DNA of 64,000 nucleotides from Streptomyces sp. NRRL S-646. GTDB lineage: Bacteria; Actinomycetota; Actinomycetes; Streptomycetales; Streptomycetaceae. The position numbers and the translations under genes were made by a program. Below are positions 54,692 through 63,875 of this stretch, piece by piece. The notes beneath the pieces were generated by a model. It ran no database searches and was not told the DNA's origin. It saw only the letters and a program-made list of their open reading frames with translations. The first letter of the stretch is position 1. Every line of letters begins with the position of its first letter. The stretch spans positions 36,552 through 100,551 of the forward strand of contig NZ_JODC01000033.1 in assembly GCF_000720765.1 (NCBI RefSeq), given 5' to 3'.

Positions 54692-55237
54692 ATGAGGGAC
54701 CACCCCCACGGTGAGAAAGCCAAGCACTCCGACGTCTGGACCGGACACGCCACCAAGCGGGTCCAGTGGCTGCCGGCGCTGGCCGGGGCGGCCGTCATGG
54801 CGCTCGGCATCGAGCTGGCCGTCGACTCCGCCTGGACGTCCGGCATCGTTCCGCTCGTCATGGCCGTCGTCGGCTGCATCGCTGCCGGCCTGCTGGTCCT
54901 CTTCGGCACGCTCGCGTTCCTGCACGTCGATCTGAAGCTGGACACGGAGTGCCTCGAGGTGCGCTGCGGCCACATCGGTGTGCCGCGCCGCCGCATTCCC
55001 CTCTCCCATGTCGCCGGCGCCGAATTCACGGCGCACGTCAACCCGCGCCACTGGGGCGGCTGGGGCTACCGCTGGCGGCCCGAGAAGGGCACCGCGGTCG
55101 TCGTGCGGCGCGGCGAGGGCGTCGTCCTGCGCCTGTGGGACGGGCACACGTTCACGGTCACCGTGGACAACGCCGAGGCCGCGGTCCGGGTCATCAAGGA
55201 CCGGCTGCGTCCGGGCACGACCGGCGCACTGCACTGA
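54692..55237 (+). CDS. Two-span membrane protein with a PH-like (DUF3093-type) domain
   Basis: A 181-residue protein. Two helices (QWLPALAGAAVMALGIELAV and IVPLVMAVVGCIAAGLLVLF) form a hairpin. A cytoplasmic beta-rich domain follows (HVDLKLDTECLEVRCGHIGV, RRIPLSHVAGAEFTAHVNPR, HWGGWGYRWRPEKGTAVVVR), resembling bacterial PH domains. It ends FTVTVDNAEAAVRVIKDRLR. The start is ATG 54692. It ends 11 bp before the convergent O-antigen-ligase-like gene. Function unknown; such proteins are common membrane factors in actinobacteria. Confidence 0.78.
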   Translation: MRDHPHGEKAKHSDVWTGHATKRVQWLPALAGAAVMALGIELAVDSAWTSGIVPLVMAVVGCIAAGLLVLFGTLAFLHVDLKLDTECLEVRCGHIGVPRRRIPLSHVAGAEFTAHVNPRHWGGWGYRWRPEKGTAVVVRRGEGVVLRLWDGHTFTVTVDNAEAAVRVIKDRLRPGTTGALH

Positions 55238-55248
55238 GCACCCCCCCG

Positions 55249-56316
55249 TCATGGTGTGAGCCGGTCACGGCGCGGGGGTACGCCCACCTCCTGCTGCGGT
55301 GACTCGTCGGCGAGCGGACTGGCCGTGGCCAGGCCGGCAAGGAGGCCCGCGCCGACCGACACGGCGGTGAAGCTCAGCGCGTTGCCGACCGCGGCGATCG
55401 CCGCCAGTCCCGTCAGGGCCGCCCCCGCAGTGAGCACCACCGGTGTGGGCCGAGGAGAGCGCCACAGCGCATGCAGCACCCAGCAGAAGGAAGCCCCCAG
55501 CAGGACCACGCCGACGACGCCCTGTTCCGAGGCCTGCTGCAGCAGCGCCGAGTGCGGCTTGCCGTCCGAGAGCAGGGTCCGGGTGGCCGTCGTGCTCAGT
55601 TCACCGAAACGCTCCGGTCCCACGCCCAGCGCTGCATTGCGGTGCGCCAGATGCAGGGCGTCCTGCCACAGCTGGATGCGGTGCTGGGTGAGCGGGCCGT
55701 CCAAGGAGGCGGTCAGTCCCTCGGGCAGGGTGTGTGCGGCGACGGCCCAGGTCAGACCCGTGACCAGGGCCCCGGTGAGGGCGAGTCCGGCGACGCCCGC
55801 TCCGCGGCTGTGCATGCGGCCGGCAGCCAGCGAGCACAGCAACACGGCGGTACAGACGACGAAACCGCTGGTCGAGCCCAGGACGGCTGCGGTCACGGTG
55901 ATGCCGGCCGCCAGCGCGCCCATGGCGAACCGCCCGGCCGGCGAGTCGGCGGCCCAGGCAGCGCAGCACGCAGCGCCCACGCACAGGGTCAGCAGTGCCG
56001 CAGTGGCACCGGCATGTCCGAGTGGTGCCACGATCTGCGGTCCTGGGGCGAGGTGCGGCACGGCCACCGCCAGGCCCAGCCCGGCCAGCGCCCCGGCACA
56101 CGGCGCGGCCACCGGCAGCAGCGCCCCGCAGATCCGCCCCGCGGCATAACCGGCCACCACGGCCAGCACCGCGAGCAGCACACCCTCGGGGCGGCCGTCA
56201 TGCACGGTCGCCGTGACCAGCGACCAGGTGGCACACGCCCCGAGCACCACCACACCCACCGCGTCAGAAACGTTTCGTCTCTCGCCGACCTCCCCAGGAC
56301 CGGCTTCAGACGTCAT
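55249..56316 (-). CDS. O-antigen ligase/Wzy-like polytopic membrane protein
   Basis: A 355-residue protein with about ten hydrophobic segments (VVVLGACATWSLVTATVHDG, GVLLAVLAVVAGYAAG, ALLTLCVGAACCAAWAA and others). Between them is a loop typical of O-antigen ligase and Wzy polymerases: DGPLTQHRIQLWQDALHLAH, then ALGVGPERFGELSTTATRTL and KPHSALLQQASEQGVVGVVL. In this superfamily the loop holds the catalytic His and Arg. The start at ATG 56316 lacks a good ribosome site, and GTG near 56331 is possible. It may polymerise or attach a surface glycan, perhaps with the nearby glycosyltransferase, but this is inference. Confidence 0.75.
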   Translation of the reverse strand: MTSEAGPGEVGERRNVSDAVGVVVLGACATWSLVTATVHDGRPEGVLLAVLAVVAGYAAGRICGALLPVAAPCAGALAGLGLAVAVPHLAPGPQIVAPLGHAGATAALLTLCVGAACCAAWAADSPAGRFAMGALAAGITVTAAVLGSTSGFVVCTAVLLCSLAAGRMHSRGAGVAGLALTGALVTGLTWAVAAHTLPEGLTASLDGPLTQHRIQLWQDALHLAHRNAALGVGPERFGELSTTATRTLLSDGKPHSALLQQASEQGVVGVVLLGASFCWVLHALWRSPRPTPVVLTAGAALTGLAAIAAVGNALSFTAVSVGAGLLAGLATASPLADESPQQEVGVPPRRDRLTP

Positions 56317-56562
56317 CCCTGTTGAACCCACCCCGCCCCCCGAACCGGACCGAAGCCCCCCGACCTCGCACGACCCAGGCCGCCGAGGCCGTGACCGGCC
56401 GCGCGACTGTGGCTGGGCACACCGTAACGGCTGATGGACGTTTTGTGGATGAGTTGGGCCGAGTTGCGCAGGAACGATGCGGCACCTGCGTCGCGCAGCG
56501 TCCCCGTGCCGCCCCGCGGACCGCGCTGTCCGTGTCAAGGTCACGCGCCGTACACTCCCGGA

Positions 56563-58173
56563 GTGACCGTCACCGCAACCTCCGTGGACGAGTCGGACCA
56601 GTTGCAGCCGCAGACCGCGCCCGCATCACGCGCGGCGCGCCTCGTACGCCTGGTTCCGGCCCTCGCCGCGGCGCTCTCCGGAGTGCTGCTCTACGTCAGT
56701 TTCCCGCCCCGCACCCTGTGGTGGCTGGCCGTTCCGGCCTTCGCCCTCTTCGGCTGGGTGCTGCGCGGCCGCACCTGGAAGGCGGGCCTTGGCCTCGGCT
56801 ACCTCTTCGGCCTCGGCTTCCTGCTGCCGCTGCTGGTGTGGACCGGCGTGGAGGTCGGCTCCGTGCCCTGGCTGGCGCTGGTCGCGATCGAGGCGATCTT
56901 CATCGCGCTGGTCGGTGCGGGCGTCGCCGTGGTGTCGAAGCTGCCCGCGTGGCCGGTGTGGGCGGCAGCGGTATGGATAGCGGGCGAGGCGGCACGCGCG
57001 CGCGTGCCGTTCAACGGCTTCCCCTGGGGCAAGATCGCATTCGGTCAGGCCGACGGCATCTTCCTGCCGCTGGCAGCGGTGGGCGGCACCCCTGTACTCG
57101 GCTTTGCGGTCGTCCTGTGCGGCTTCGGCCTCTACGAGGTCGTACGGCTCGCCCTGGATGCGCGGCGAACCCGGGCCGTCCAGCGGTCGGCCGCGGCCGT
57201 CGCCCTGCTGAGCGTGGCCGTCCCGGTGGTCGGCGCGGTCGCCGCCCGTGCGCTGGTCAGCGACAAGGCCGAGGACGGCTATGCGACCGTCGCGCTCATC
57301 CAGGGCAATGTGCCGCGCTCCGGGCTGGAGTTCAACGCTCAGCGGCGCGCCGTGCTCGACTACCACGCGCGCGAGACGAGGCGCCTGGCCGCCGAGGTCA
57401 AGGCAGGGAAGACGCCCAAGCCCGACTTCGTGCTGTGGCCGGAGAACTCCTCCGACGTCGATCCCTTTGCCAACGCCGACGCGTACGCCGTCATCGACGG
57501 CGCCGCCAAGGCGATCGGGGTGCCCATCTCGGTCGGCGGCGTGGTCGAGCGGGGCGGCAAGTGGTACAACGAGCAGATCCTGTGGGACCCCAAGAAGGGC
57601 CCGACGGACACCTACGACAAGCGGCAGATCCAGCCCTTCGGTGAGTACCTGCCGCTGCGCTCCCTGATCGGCGCGATCAACAGCAACTGGACCTCGATGC
57701 AGCGCCAGGACTTCACCCGGGGCACCAAGCCGGGCGTGTTCACCATGGACCACGCCAAGGTCGGCCTGGTCACCTGCTACGAGGCCGCCTTCGACTGGGC
57801 GGTGCGCTCCGAGGTCACCGACGGTGCGCAGTTGATCTCCGTGCCGAGCAACAACGCGACGTTCGACCGCAGCGAGATGACCTACCAGCAGCTCGCCATG
57901 TCCCGCGTCCGCGCCGTGGAGCACAGCCGGACCGTCACCGTGCCGGTCACCAGCGGCGTCAGCGCGGTCATCATGCCGGACGGGAAGATCACTCAGAAGA
58001 CCGGCATGTTCGTCCACGCCCACCTGGTGCAGAAGGTGCCGCTGCGCTCCTCGGAGACGCCCGCCACCCGGGTGGGCATCCTGCCGGAGATCGCCCTGGT
58101 GCTGGTCGCCGCGGGCGGCCTCGGCTGGGCGATCGGCGCTGGTGTACGCGGGCGGCGCGCCCGGAACGTGTAG
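56563..58173 (+). CDS. lnt: Apolipoprotein N-acyltransferase
   Basis: A 536-residue membrane enzyme that adds the third acyl chain to lipoproteins. About six membrane helices occupy residues 25-215 (VSFPPRTLWWLAVPAFALFG, FNGFPWGKIAFGQADG). A nitrilase-fold domain with the catalytic triad follows: Glu294 in VLWPENSSDVDP, Lys353 in YDKRQIQPFGEYLPL and Cys405 in LVTCYEAAFDWAV. SVPSNNATFDRSEMTYQQLA is also conserved. A final helix and a basic tail end it. The start is GTG 56563. Streptomyces often carry two lnt genes; this is a complete one. Confidence 0.93.
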   Translation: MTVTATSVDESDQLQPQTAPASRAARLVRLVPALAAALSGVLLYVSFPPRTLWWLAVPAFALFGWVLRGRTWKAGLGLGYLFGLGFLLPLLVWTGVEVGSVPWLALVAIEAIFIALVGAGVAVVSKLPAWPVWAAAVWIAGEAARARVPFNGFPWGKIAFGQADGIFLPLAAVGGTPVLGFAVVLCGFGLYEVVRLALDARRTRAVQRSAAAVALLSVAVPVVGAVAARALVSDKAEDGYATVALIQGNVPRSGLEFNAQRRAVLDYHARETRRLAAEVKAGKTPKPDFVLWPENSSDVDPFANADAYAVIDGAAKAIGVPISVGGVVERGGKWYNEQILWDPKKGPTDTYDKRQIQPFGEYLPLRSLIGAINSNWTSMQRQDFTRGTKPGVFTMDHAKVGLVTCYEAAFDWAVRSEVTDGAQLISVPSNNATFDRSEMTYQQLAMSRVRAVEHSRTVTVPVTSGVSAVIMPDGKITQKTGMFVHAHLVQKVPLRSSETPATRVGILPEIALVLVAAGGLGWAIGAGVRGRRARNV

Positions 58174-58241
58174 CCGTACGCCCCGCGCACGCCCCGCGAA
58201 GTGCGCCGGGACCGGGACACCGGCCCCTTAGGGTCGGTGTC

Positions 58242-58721
58242 ATGGCGACTCCTGACTTCATCCGCGAGATCCGGGCCTCCGCAGGCCACCAGCTGCTCTG
58301 GCTTCCCGGCGTGAGCGCCGTCGTCTTCAACGACGCGGGCAGAGTCCTGCTCGGGCAGCGTGCCGACAACCACCGGTGGGCGCTGATCTCCGGCATCCCG
58401 GATCCCGGTGAGCAGCCCGCCGCCGCCCTCGTGCGCGAGGTGCAGGAGGAGACCGGCGTCCGGGTCGCCGTCGAGCGGCTGATCACGGTCCGGTCCGGTC
58501 GGCAGGTCACCTACCCCAACGGCGACATCTGCCAGTTCATGGACCTCTGCTTCCGCTGCCGCGCCCTCGACGGCGAGGCCCGGGTGAACGACGACGAGTC
58601 CTTGGCGGTCGGCTGGTTCGCCCTGGACGAGCTGCCGGACATGACCGACTACCACTACTTCCGGATCAAGCAGGCCCTGTCCGACGAACCCACATGGTTC
58701 GAGCCCATGAGTTCCGAGTGA
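58242..58721 (+). CDS. NUDIX hydrolase
   Basis: A 159-residue NUDIX pyrophosphohydrolase. The NUDIX box runs from GIPDPGEQPAAALVREVQEE to TGV, with the REVQEET core that binds Mg2+. The N-terminal LWLPGVSAVVFNDAGRVLLG and the C-terminal GEARVNDDESLAVGWFALDE are typical. It probably hydrolyses a nucleoside diphosphate derivative, for example a damaged nucleotide or ADP-ribose. It follows lnt by 68 bp and precedes bdhA in the same direction. Substrate not known. Confidence 0.92.
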   Translation: MATPDFIREIRASAGHQLLWLPGVSAVVFNDAGRVLLGQRADNHRWALISGIPDPGEQPAAALVREVQEETGVRVAVERLITVRSGRQVTYPNGDICQFMDLCFRCRALDGEARVNDDESLAVGWFALDELPDMTDYHYFRIKQALSDEPTWFEPMSSE

Positions 58722-58775
58722 AGTATGGGCGATGAGCACATGTGGGGAGGCGGTGCTGCTGCTTAGGGTCGAGAC

Positions 58776-59576
58776 ATGACCCCGCCCAGCGCCCTCCCGG
58801 CTCCCCACGCCCCCTCCCTCGACCTCGGCGGCCGCACCGCCCTCGTCACCGGCGCCGCCGGTGGTATCGGCCGCGCCTGTGCGCTGCGCCTCGCGGCCGC
58901 CGGGGCCAAGGTGAGAGCGGTCGACCGGGACGCCGAGGGCCTGGACACGCTGGCCGAGCAGGCCCGGGGCCTCGCGGGCACGGTCGAACCGCAGGTCCTC
59001 GACCTCACCGACCTCGACGCCGCCGAACTGGCCGCGGCGGGCACCGACGTGCTGGTCAACAACGCCGGGCTGCAACTGGTGCGCCCCATCGAGGAGTTTC
59101 CGCCCGAGGTCTTCCACACGGTGCTCACCGTGATGCTGGAGGCACCTTTCCGCCTCATCCGCGGAGCGCTGCCCCACATGTACGGCCAGGGGTGGGGCCG
59201 CATCGTCAACGTGTCCTCCGTCCACGGACTGCGCGCCTCGGCCTACAAGTCGGCCTATGTGGCCGCCAAACACGGTCTGGAGGGCCTGTCCAAGACCGCC
59301 GCCCTCGAAGGCGCACCCCACGGCGTCACCTCGAACTGTGTGAACCCCGCCTATGTGCGCACCCCCCTAGTCGAGAAGCAGCTCGCCGACCAGGCGCAGG
59401 CGCACGGCATTCCCGCGGAGCGCGTCCTGGCGGAGGTGCTGCTGCAGGACAGCGCCGTCAAACGGCTCATCGAACCGGAGGAGGTCGCCGAGGCTGTGGC
59501 CTATCTGTGCAGCCCGCAGGCCTCCTTCGTGACCGGCACCTCGCTGGCCCTCGACGGCGGCTGGACCGCACACTGA
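58776..59576 (+). CDS. bdhA: D-beta-hydroxybutyrate dehydrogenase (SDR family)
   Basis: A 266-residue NAD-dependent short-chain dehydrogenase. The nucleotide site is ALVTGAAGGIGRACAL, with LVNNAGLQLVRPIEEFPPEV after it. The catalytic Ser148, Tyr161 and Lys165 lie in VNVSSVHGLRASAYKSAYVA and AAKHG. RTPLVEKQLADQAQAHGIP, VLLQDSAVKRLIEP and TSLALDGGWTAH are hallmarks of 3-hydroxybutyrate dehydrogenases. It interconverts 3-hydroxybutyrate and acetoacetate in PHB or ketone-body use. A GAF/PucR regulator gene follows, with an MHS transporter convergent to it, suggesting a small uptake and oxidation unit. Confidence 0.92.
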   Translation: MTPPSALPAPHAPSLDLGGRTALVTGAAGGIGRACALRLAAAGAKVRAVDRDAEGLDTLAEQARGLAGTVEPQVLDLTDLDAAELAAAGTDVLVNNAGLQLVRPIEEFPPEVFHTVLTVMLEAPFRLIRGALPHMYGQGWGRIVNVSSVHGLRASAYKSAYVAAKHGLEGLSKTAALEGAPHGVTSNCVNPAYVRTPLVEKQLADQAQAHGIPAERVLAEVLLQDSAVKRLIEPEEVAEAVAYLCSPQASFVTGTSLALDGGWTAH

Positions 59577-59750
59577 CCGGGCAGGCACCGGTGCAGCCAC
59601 GAGTTACGCAGATTCGCCCCACGACGTCCGTACCGGCGGTCCTGACTGCCGTGCTTCTCTGCTGGGGGTCCGGGGGCCCGCGCCGGAGGCGTCGATGTCA
59701 CAGCCCCCGGAAAGGCACACTGTCCACAGGGCTGACGGAGCGGCCTCGCG

Positions 59751-61718
59751 ATGAGTAATCCTGTGGGCATGTCCCGCGATCACGTGCAGTCCGCCGAGCG
59801 CACCGACGCCGAAGCCGCAGCTGGTGCGCTCACCGGCGCGGAGACGCCGTTCCTTCAGCTGCTGGCCAGGGGCGCGTCCGCCGACGCCTACGAGCAGCCG
59901 GTGCTGCTGGCCCGCGCCGAGGGGCGGAGCGCCGAGGCGATCGCCGCGCTCGAGCACGCCAAGCTGCTCGCGCTGCGCGTGCGCGCGGAACTGGAGGGGC
60001 GCCGCCGCCGCGAGGCCGAGCTGTCCGCGCTCTTCGAGACCGCCCACGACCTCGCGGGCCTGCGGGACCTGGACGCCGTACTGCAGGCGATCGTGCAGCG
60101 CGCCCGCTCCCTGCTCGGCACCGACGTCGCCTACCTCAGCCTGAACGACCCGGAGCGCGGCGACACCTACATGCGGGTGACCGAGGGCTCGGTCGCCGCC
60201 CGCTTCCAGCAGTTGCGGCTCGGCATGGGGGAGGGGCTCGGCGGCCTCGTGGCCCAGACGGCCCGCCCGTATGTCACCGACGACTACTTCGAGGACGACC
60301 GCTTCCAGCACACGCACGCCATCGATGCCGGTGTGCGCGACGAGGGCCTGGTCGCCATCCTCGGCGTGCCCCTGATGCTGGGTCATCACGTCATCGGTGT
60401 CCTGTTCGCGGCCGACCGGCGCGCCCGGGTCTTCGAACGGGAACAGATCGCGTTGCTCGGCTCGTTCGCCGCACTGGCCGCGGCCGCAATCGACACCGCC
60501 AACCTCCTCACCGAGACCCGCTCGGCCCTGGCCGGCCTGGAGCGCGCCAACGAGATCATCCAGGACCGCAGCGCCGTCATCGAGCGCGCCTCCGACGTTC
60601 ACGACCGGCTTGCGGAGCTGGTGCTGCGCGGCGGCGGGGTCCATGACGTGGCCGCGGCCGTCTCCCAAGTCCTCGACGGCACGGTCGAGTTCACCGAGGC
60701 GGGCGACGCACCTGCAACACCCCTGGAGGCTTCCCGGGCCGAAGGGCACGCCGTACGGCACGAGGACGACTGGATCGCCGCCGTGGCCGCCGGCGGCGAG
60801 CTGCTCGGCGCGCTCGTCCTGCGCGGCCACCCCGGCCTCGACCCCGTCGACCAGCTCACCCTGGAACGGGCCGCGATGGTCACCTCGCTGCTGCAGCTCG
60901 CCAGACGCTCGGCCGCCGAGGCCGAACAGCGCGTCCGTGGCGAGCTGTTGGACGACCTCCTCGACGCTCGCGACCGCGACCCGCGCCTGCTGCGCGAGCG
61001 CGCATCCCGGCTGCACGCCGACCTCGACGCCACCCACGTGGTGCTCGCCGCCCGACTCGACGGCACCGCACCCGACGCCGACCAGGAGGCGGCCGCCCGC
61101 CGCCGCCTGTGGTCCGCCGCCTCCCACCTCGCGGCGACCCGGCACGGCCTGGCCGCCGCCCGCGACGGCGGCACCGTCCTGCTGCTGCCGCTGGCCCCCG
61201 GCGACACCGCCACCGACGTGGCCCGCCGTACCGCCCGCCAACTGGGCACAGCCGTCCACGAGGCGGTCACCGTCGGTGCATCCGCCCCCGTCCAGGACCT
61301 CGCCGCGCGCCCCGACACCGCGGCCGCCGCCTACGCGGAGGGCCGACGCTGTCTGGACGCCCTGCGCCTGCTCGGCCGCCCCGGTGACGGGGCCGCGGCC
61401 GAGGATTTCGGTTTCCTCGGCCTGCTGCTCGCCGGGGACCGGGACATCGCCGGCTTCGTCGACCGCACCATCGGCCGGGTCGTCGCCTACGACGAACGAC
61501 GCGGCACCGACCTCGTGCACACCCTCGACGCCTACTTCACCTGCGGCATGAGCCCCGCCCGCACCAAGGACGAACTGCACGTCCACGTCAACACGGTGGC
61601 GCAGCGCCTGGAGCGCGTCGGCCGCCTCCTGGGCGACGACTGGCAGGACCCGGCCCGCGCCCTGGAGATCCAACTCGCCCTGCGGCTGCACCGGTTGTCG
61701 GCACGCGCACAGCACTGA
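59751..61718 (+). CDS. GAF-domain PucR-type transcriptional activator
   Basis: A 655-residue regulator. A coiled N-terminus with a helical run (ALEHAKLLALRVRAELEGRR) precedes a GAF domain at about 80-240 (LDAVLQAIVQRARSLLGTDV, GLGGLVAQTARPYVTDDY, ILGVPLMLGHHVIGVLFAA). A PucR-type middle part and a C-terminal HTH_30 (SPARTKDELHVHVNTVAQRL, ERVGRLLGDDWQDPARALEI) follow. Streptomyces relatives next to bdhA regulate its expression, so the effector may be hydroxybutyrate or a related acid; that is inferred. ATG 59751 is used, and ATG 59769 is possible. A perfect hairpin follows the stop. Confidence 0.88.
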   Translation: MSNPVGMSRDHVQSAERTDAEAAAGALTGAETPFLQLLARGASADAYEQPVLLARAEGRSAEAIAALEHAKLLALRVRAELEGRRRREAELSALFETAHDLAGLRDLDAVLQAIVQRARSLLGTDVAYLSLNDPERGDTYMRVTEGSVAARFQQLRLGMGEGLGGLVAQTARPYVTDDYFEDDRFQHTHAIDAGVRDEGLVAILGVPLMLGHHVIGVLFAADRRARVFEREQIALLGSFAALAAAAIDTANLLTETRSALAGLERANEIIQDRSAVIERASDVHDRLAELVLRGGGVHDVAAAVSQVLDGTVEFTEAGDAPATPLEASRAEGHAVRHEDDWIAAVAAGGELLGALVLRGHPGLDPVDQLTLERAAMVTSLLQLARRSAAEAEQRVRGELLDDLLDARDRDPRLLRERASRLHADLDATHVVLAARLDGTAPDADQEAAARRRLWSAASHLAATRHGLAAARDGGTVLLLPLAPGDTATDVARRTARQLGTAVHEAVTVGASAPVQDLAARPDTAAAAYAEGRRCLDALRLLGRPGDGAAAEDFGFLGLLLAGDRDIAGFVDRTIGRVVAYDERRGTDLVHTLDAYFTCGMSPARTKDELHVHVNTVAQRLERVGRLLGDDWQDPARALEIQLALRLHRLSARAQH

Positions 61719-61743
61719 CCCCCGTACGCCAGGCGTACGGGGG
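61719..61743. terminator. Bidirectional terminator between the PucR-type and MHS genes
   Basis: CCCCCGTACGCC (61719-61730) and GGCGTACGGGGG (61732-61743) are perfect 12-base inverted repeats around a single A. The hairpin directly follows the regulator stop codon. Confidence 0.85.
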
Positions 61744-61758
61744 GAGGCTGACGGCGGG

Positions 61759-63144
61759 TCACACGGTGCGGGCGTCCGCCGCCGGGGCAGTCGAGCGGTC
61801 CGCGCCGGCGGCCGGTTCGACCTCGGCCAGGTCCCGGTGACGGGTCTCCTTGGCGACCCCCACCGCGAGGACCGTCAGAACGGCCGCGGCGATGACGTAC
61901 AGGGCGATCGGGGTGGAACTGTCGTAGTCGTCGAGCAGCGCGGTGGCGATCAGGGGTGCCGGGGCGCCCGCCGCGACCGAGGCGAACTGGGCGCCGATCG
62001 AGGCACCCGAGTAGCGCATCCGGGTCGCGAACATCTCGGAGAAGAAGGCGGCTTGGGGTGCGTACATCGCGCCGTGCAGCACCAGGCCCACGGTGACCGC
62101 GAGGATCAGGTTGCCGAAGCCGCCGGTGTCGATGAGGGAGAAGAACGGGAACATCCACAGCCCGACGCCGACCGCGCCCAGCAGATACACCGGCCGCCGT
62201 CCGACCCGGTCCGACAGCGCCCCCCAGGCCGGGATGACCGCGAAGTGCACGGCCGATGCGATCAGCACCGCGTTGAGCGCGGTCTGCTTGGACACGCCTG
62301 CCGACGTGGTGGCGTAGACGAGGATGAACGCGGTGATGACGTAGTAGCTGATGTTCTCCGCCATGCGCGCGCCCATCGCGACCAGCACGTCCCGCCAGTG
62401 GTGGCGCAGTACGGACACCAGCGGCAGCTTCTCCGCCGCCGCGCTCCGGTCGGCCTTGCGGGCCTCGGCCTGCGCCAACGCCTGCTGGAACACCGGCGAT
62501 TCATCGACAGACAGACGAATCCACAAACCGACGATCACCAGCACGCCGGAGAGCAGGAACGGGATCCGCCAGCCCCAGGACCCGAAGGCGTCGTCCGACA
62601 GCACGGCCGTCAGCACGGACAGCACACCGGTGGCGAGCAACTGCCCCGCGGGCGCGCCGGTCTGCGGCCACGAGGCCCAGAAACCGCGGCGCCGGGCATC
62701 GCCGTGCTCGGACACCAGCAACACGGCCCCGCCCCACTCACCGCCCAGCGCGAAGCCCTGGACCAGGCGCAGGGTGGTCAGCAGCACGGGCGCCGCTGCG
62801 CCGACACTCGCGTGCGTCGGCAGCAACCCGATCGCGAACGTCGCCCCGCCCATCAGCAGCAGACTCAGCACCAGCAGTTTCTTGCGTCCGATGCGGTCGC
62901 CGTAGTGCCCGAAGACCAGTGCGCCCAGCGGACGGGCGGCGAATCCGACGGCGTACGTCAGAAAGGAGAGCAGCGTGCCGACCAGGGGGTCCGAGTCCGG
63001 GAAGAACAGCTTGTTGAAGACGAGCGCGGCAGCGGAACCGTAGAGGAAGAAGTCGTACCACTCGATGGTGGTGCCTATGAGGCTGGCGGCGACGATGCGC
63101 TTGAGGTTCGCGGGCGGTGGTGGAGCGGTTGCTGCGGAGGCCAT
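61759..63144 (-). CDS. MHS-family proton symporter (MFS superfamily)
   Basis: A 461-residue, 12-helix transporter. The metabolite:H+ symporter marks are AASLIGTTIEWYDFFLYGSA, the loop RPLGALVFGHYGDRIGRKKL and LRLVQGFALGGEWGGAVLLV. A second half repeats them in weaker form (AWGALSDRVGRRPVYLLGAV). Relatives carry shikimate, 2-oxoglutarate, proline or similar carboxylates. ATG 63144 follows GAGGAAG. It is convergent with the bdhA-linked regulator, so uptake of hydroxybutyrate or a related acid is a reasonable guess, though the family does not prove it. Confidence 0.92.
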   Translation of the reverse strand: MASAATAPPPPANLKRIVAASLIGTTIEWYDFFLYGSAAALVFNKLFFPDSDPLVGTLLSFLTYAVGFAARPLGALVFGHYGDRIGRKKLLVLSLLLMGGATFAIGLLPTHASVGAAAPVLLTTLRLVQGFALGGEWGGAVLLVSEHGDARRRGFWASWPQTGAPAGQLLATGVLSVLTAVLSDDAFGSWGWRIPFLLSGVLVIVGLWIRLSVDESPVFQQALAQAEARKADRSAAAEKLPLVSVLRHHWRDVLVAMGARMAENISYYVITAFILVYATTSAGVSKQTALNAVLIASAVHFAVIPAWGALSDRVGRRPVYLLGAVGVGLWMFPFFSLIDTGGFGNLILAVTVGLVLHGAMYAPQAAFFSEMFATRMRYSGASIGAQFASVAAGAPAPLIATALLDDYDSSTPIALYVIAAAVLTVLAVGVAKETRHRDLAEVEPAAGADRSTAPAADARTV

Positions 63145-63875
63145 GTTCGCCACTTCCTCGTGTGCGGTGGGGACGGGTACGTTTCGGCACACCGTAGAAA
63201 CACGCAGGTCAGGCGCACATGTGGTGGGGCAACATAGTTCGGGGATCGGCTATGCGTGCGGCCACCATGCCGGCTCACGACAGGGCGGTGCAGGGACTCA
63301 AAGGTGGTCGAAACGAGTGCCGTTCGGGATGCGTAGTTCGGGGTGATTTGACGGTGCGGTGCTGACTCCCGTGCTGGTTTGGTGCTTGAGGGACGGAGCC
63401 CGCCCTCGCGGCTCAGCCTTCACGGGGATGGGTAAGGTGCTGCGCCTGAACGCGGTGCGCGTTCGTCCCACCTCGATCCCTTGAGCCCGCGCTGCCGCGG
63501 CCAGGGAATCCAGCGTCCACTCAGCTGGCCCGGACTCGTCGAAGGCCCACCCGAGATGACGGCAGCGGCACCGTCAGTCTTGATAGCGACACCCCGGTGA
63601 GATCACCTCATGCACACGACAGCGTTCGGACGGGGCCTCGACGCGGACCGGTGGGGCCGCTCGACCGGGTTCGGGGAGCATCCGTCGTGCACCGGTGGAC
63701 GCCCTGATCAGTCAGCCGGCGCTGTGCCACATCCGAACGAAGTGGCCTGCGGCCCCGGCCCGAAGGCGGGGAGGCGGGGAGGCGGACATGGCTTGCGGAC
63801 GGGTTCTCGCGCGCCGGGCCGCGCCTTAGACTCCGACCGCTCCGAAATCTGACGATCTTTTGGAGGGTGCGCAGG
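63145..63875. other. 731-bp intergenic region with a possible gene relic
   Basis: No intact gene is evident. Near the left edge is an inverted repeat upstream of the transporter gene (listed separately). On the minus strand, 63425-63560 reads DESGPAEWTLDSLAAAARAQ then GIEVGRTR, flanked by a stop upstream. This resembles the W-x-L-x-x-L HTH segment of IS630-type transposases, but too little remains to be sure. The rest shows no structure I can name. Confidence 0.35.
63181..63201. promoter_or_regulatory. Inverted repeat upstream of the MHS transporter gene
   Basis: GTTTC (63181-63185) and GAAAC (63197-63201) are separated by 11 bases, 37 bp upstream of the start codon, in a locally AT-rich stretch. 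It is a candidate regulator site, unproven. Confidence 0.3.

Noticed and set aside
63610..63852. Open frame of 80 codons near the right edge
   Set aside because: It has no ribosome site, is rich in Gly/Arg, and shows no motif; the real gene starts at 63876 with GGAGG and a signal peptide.
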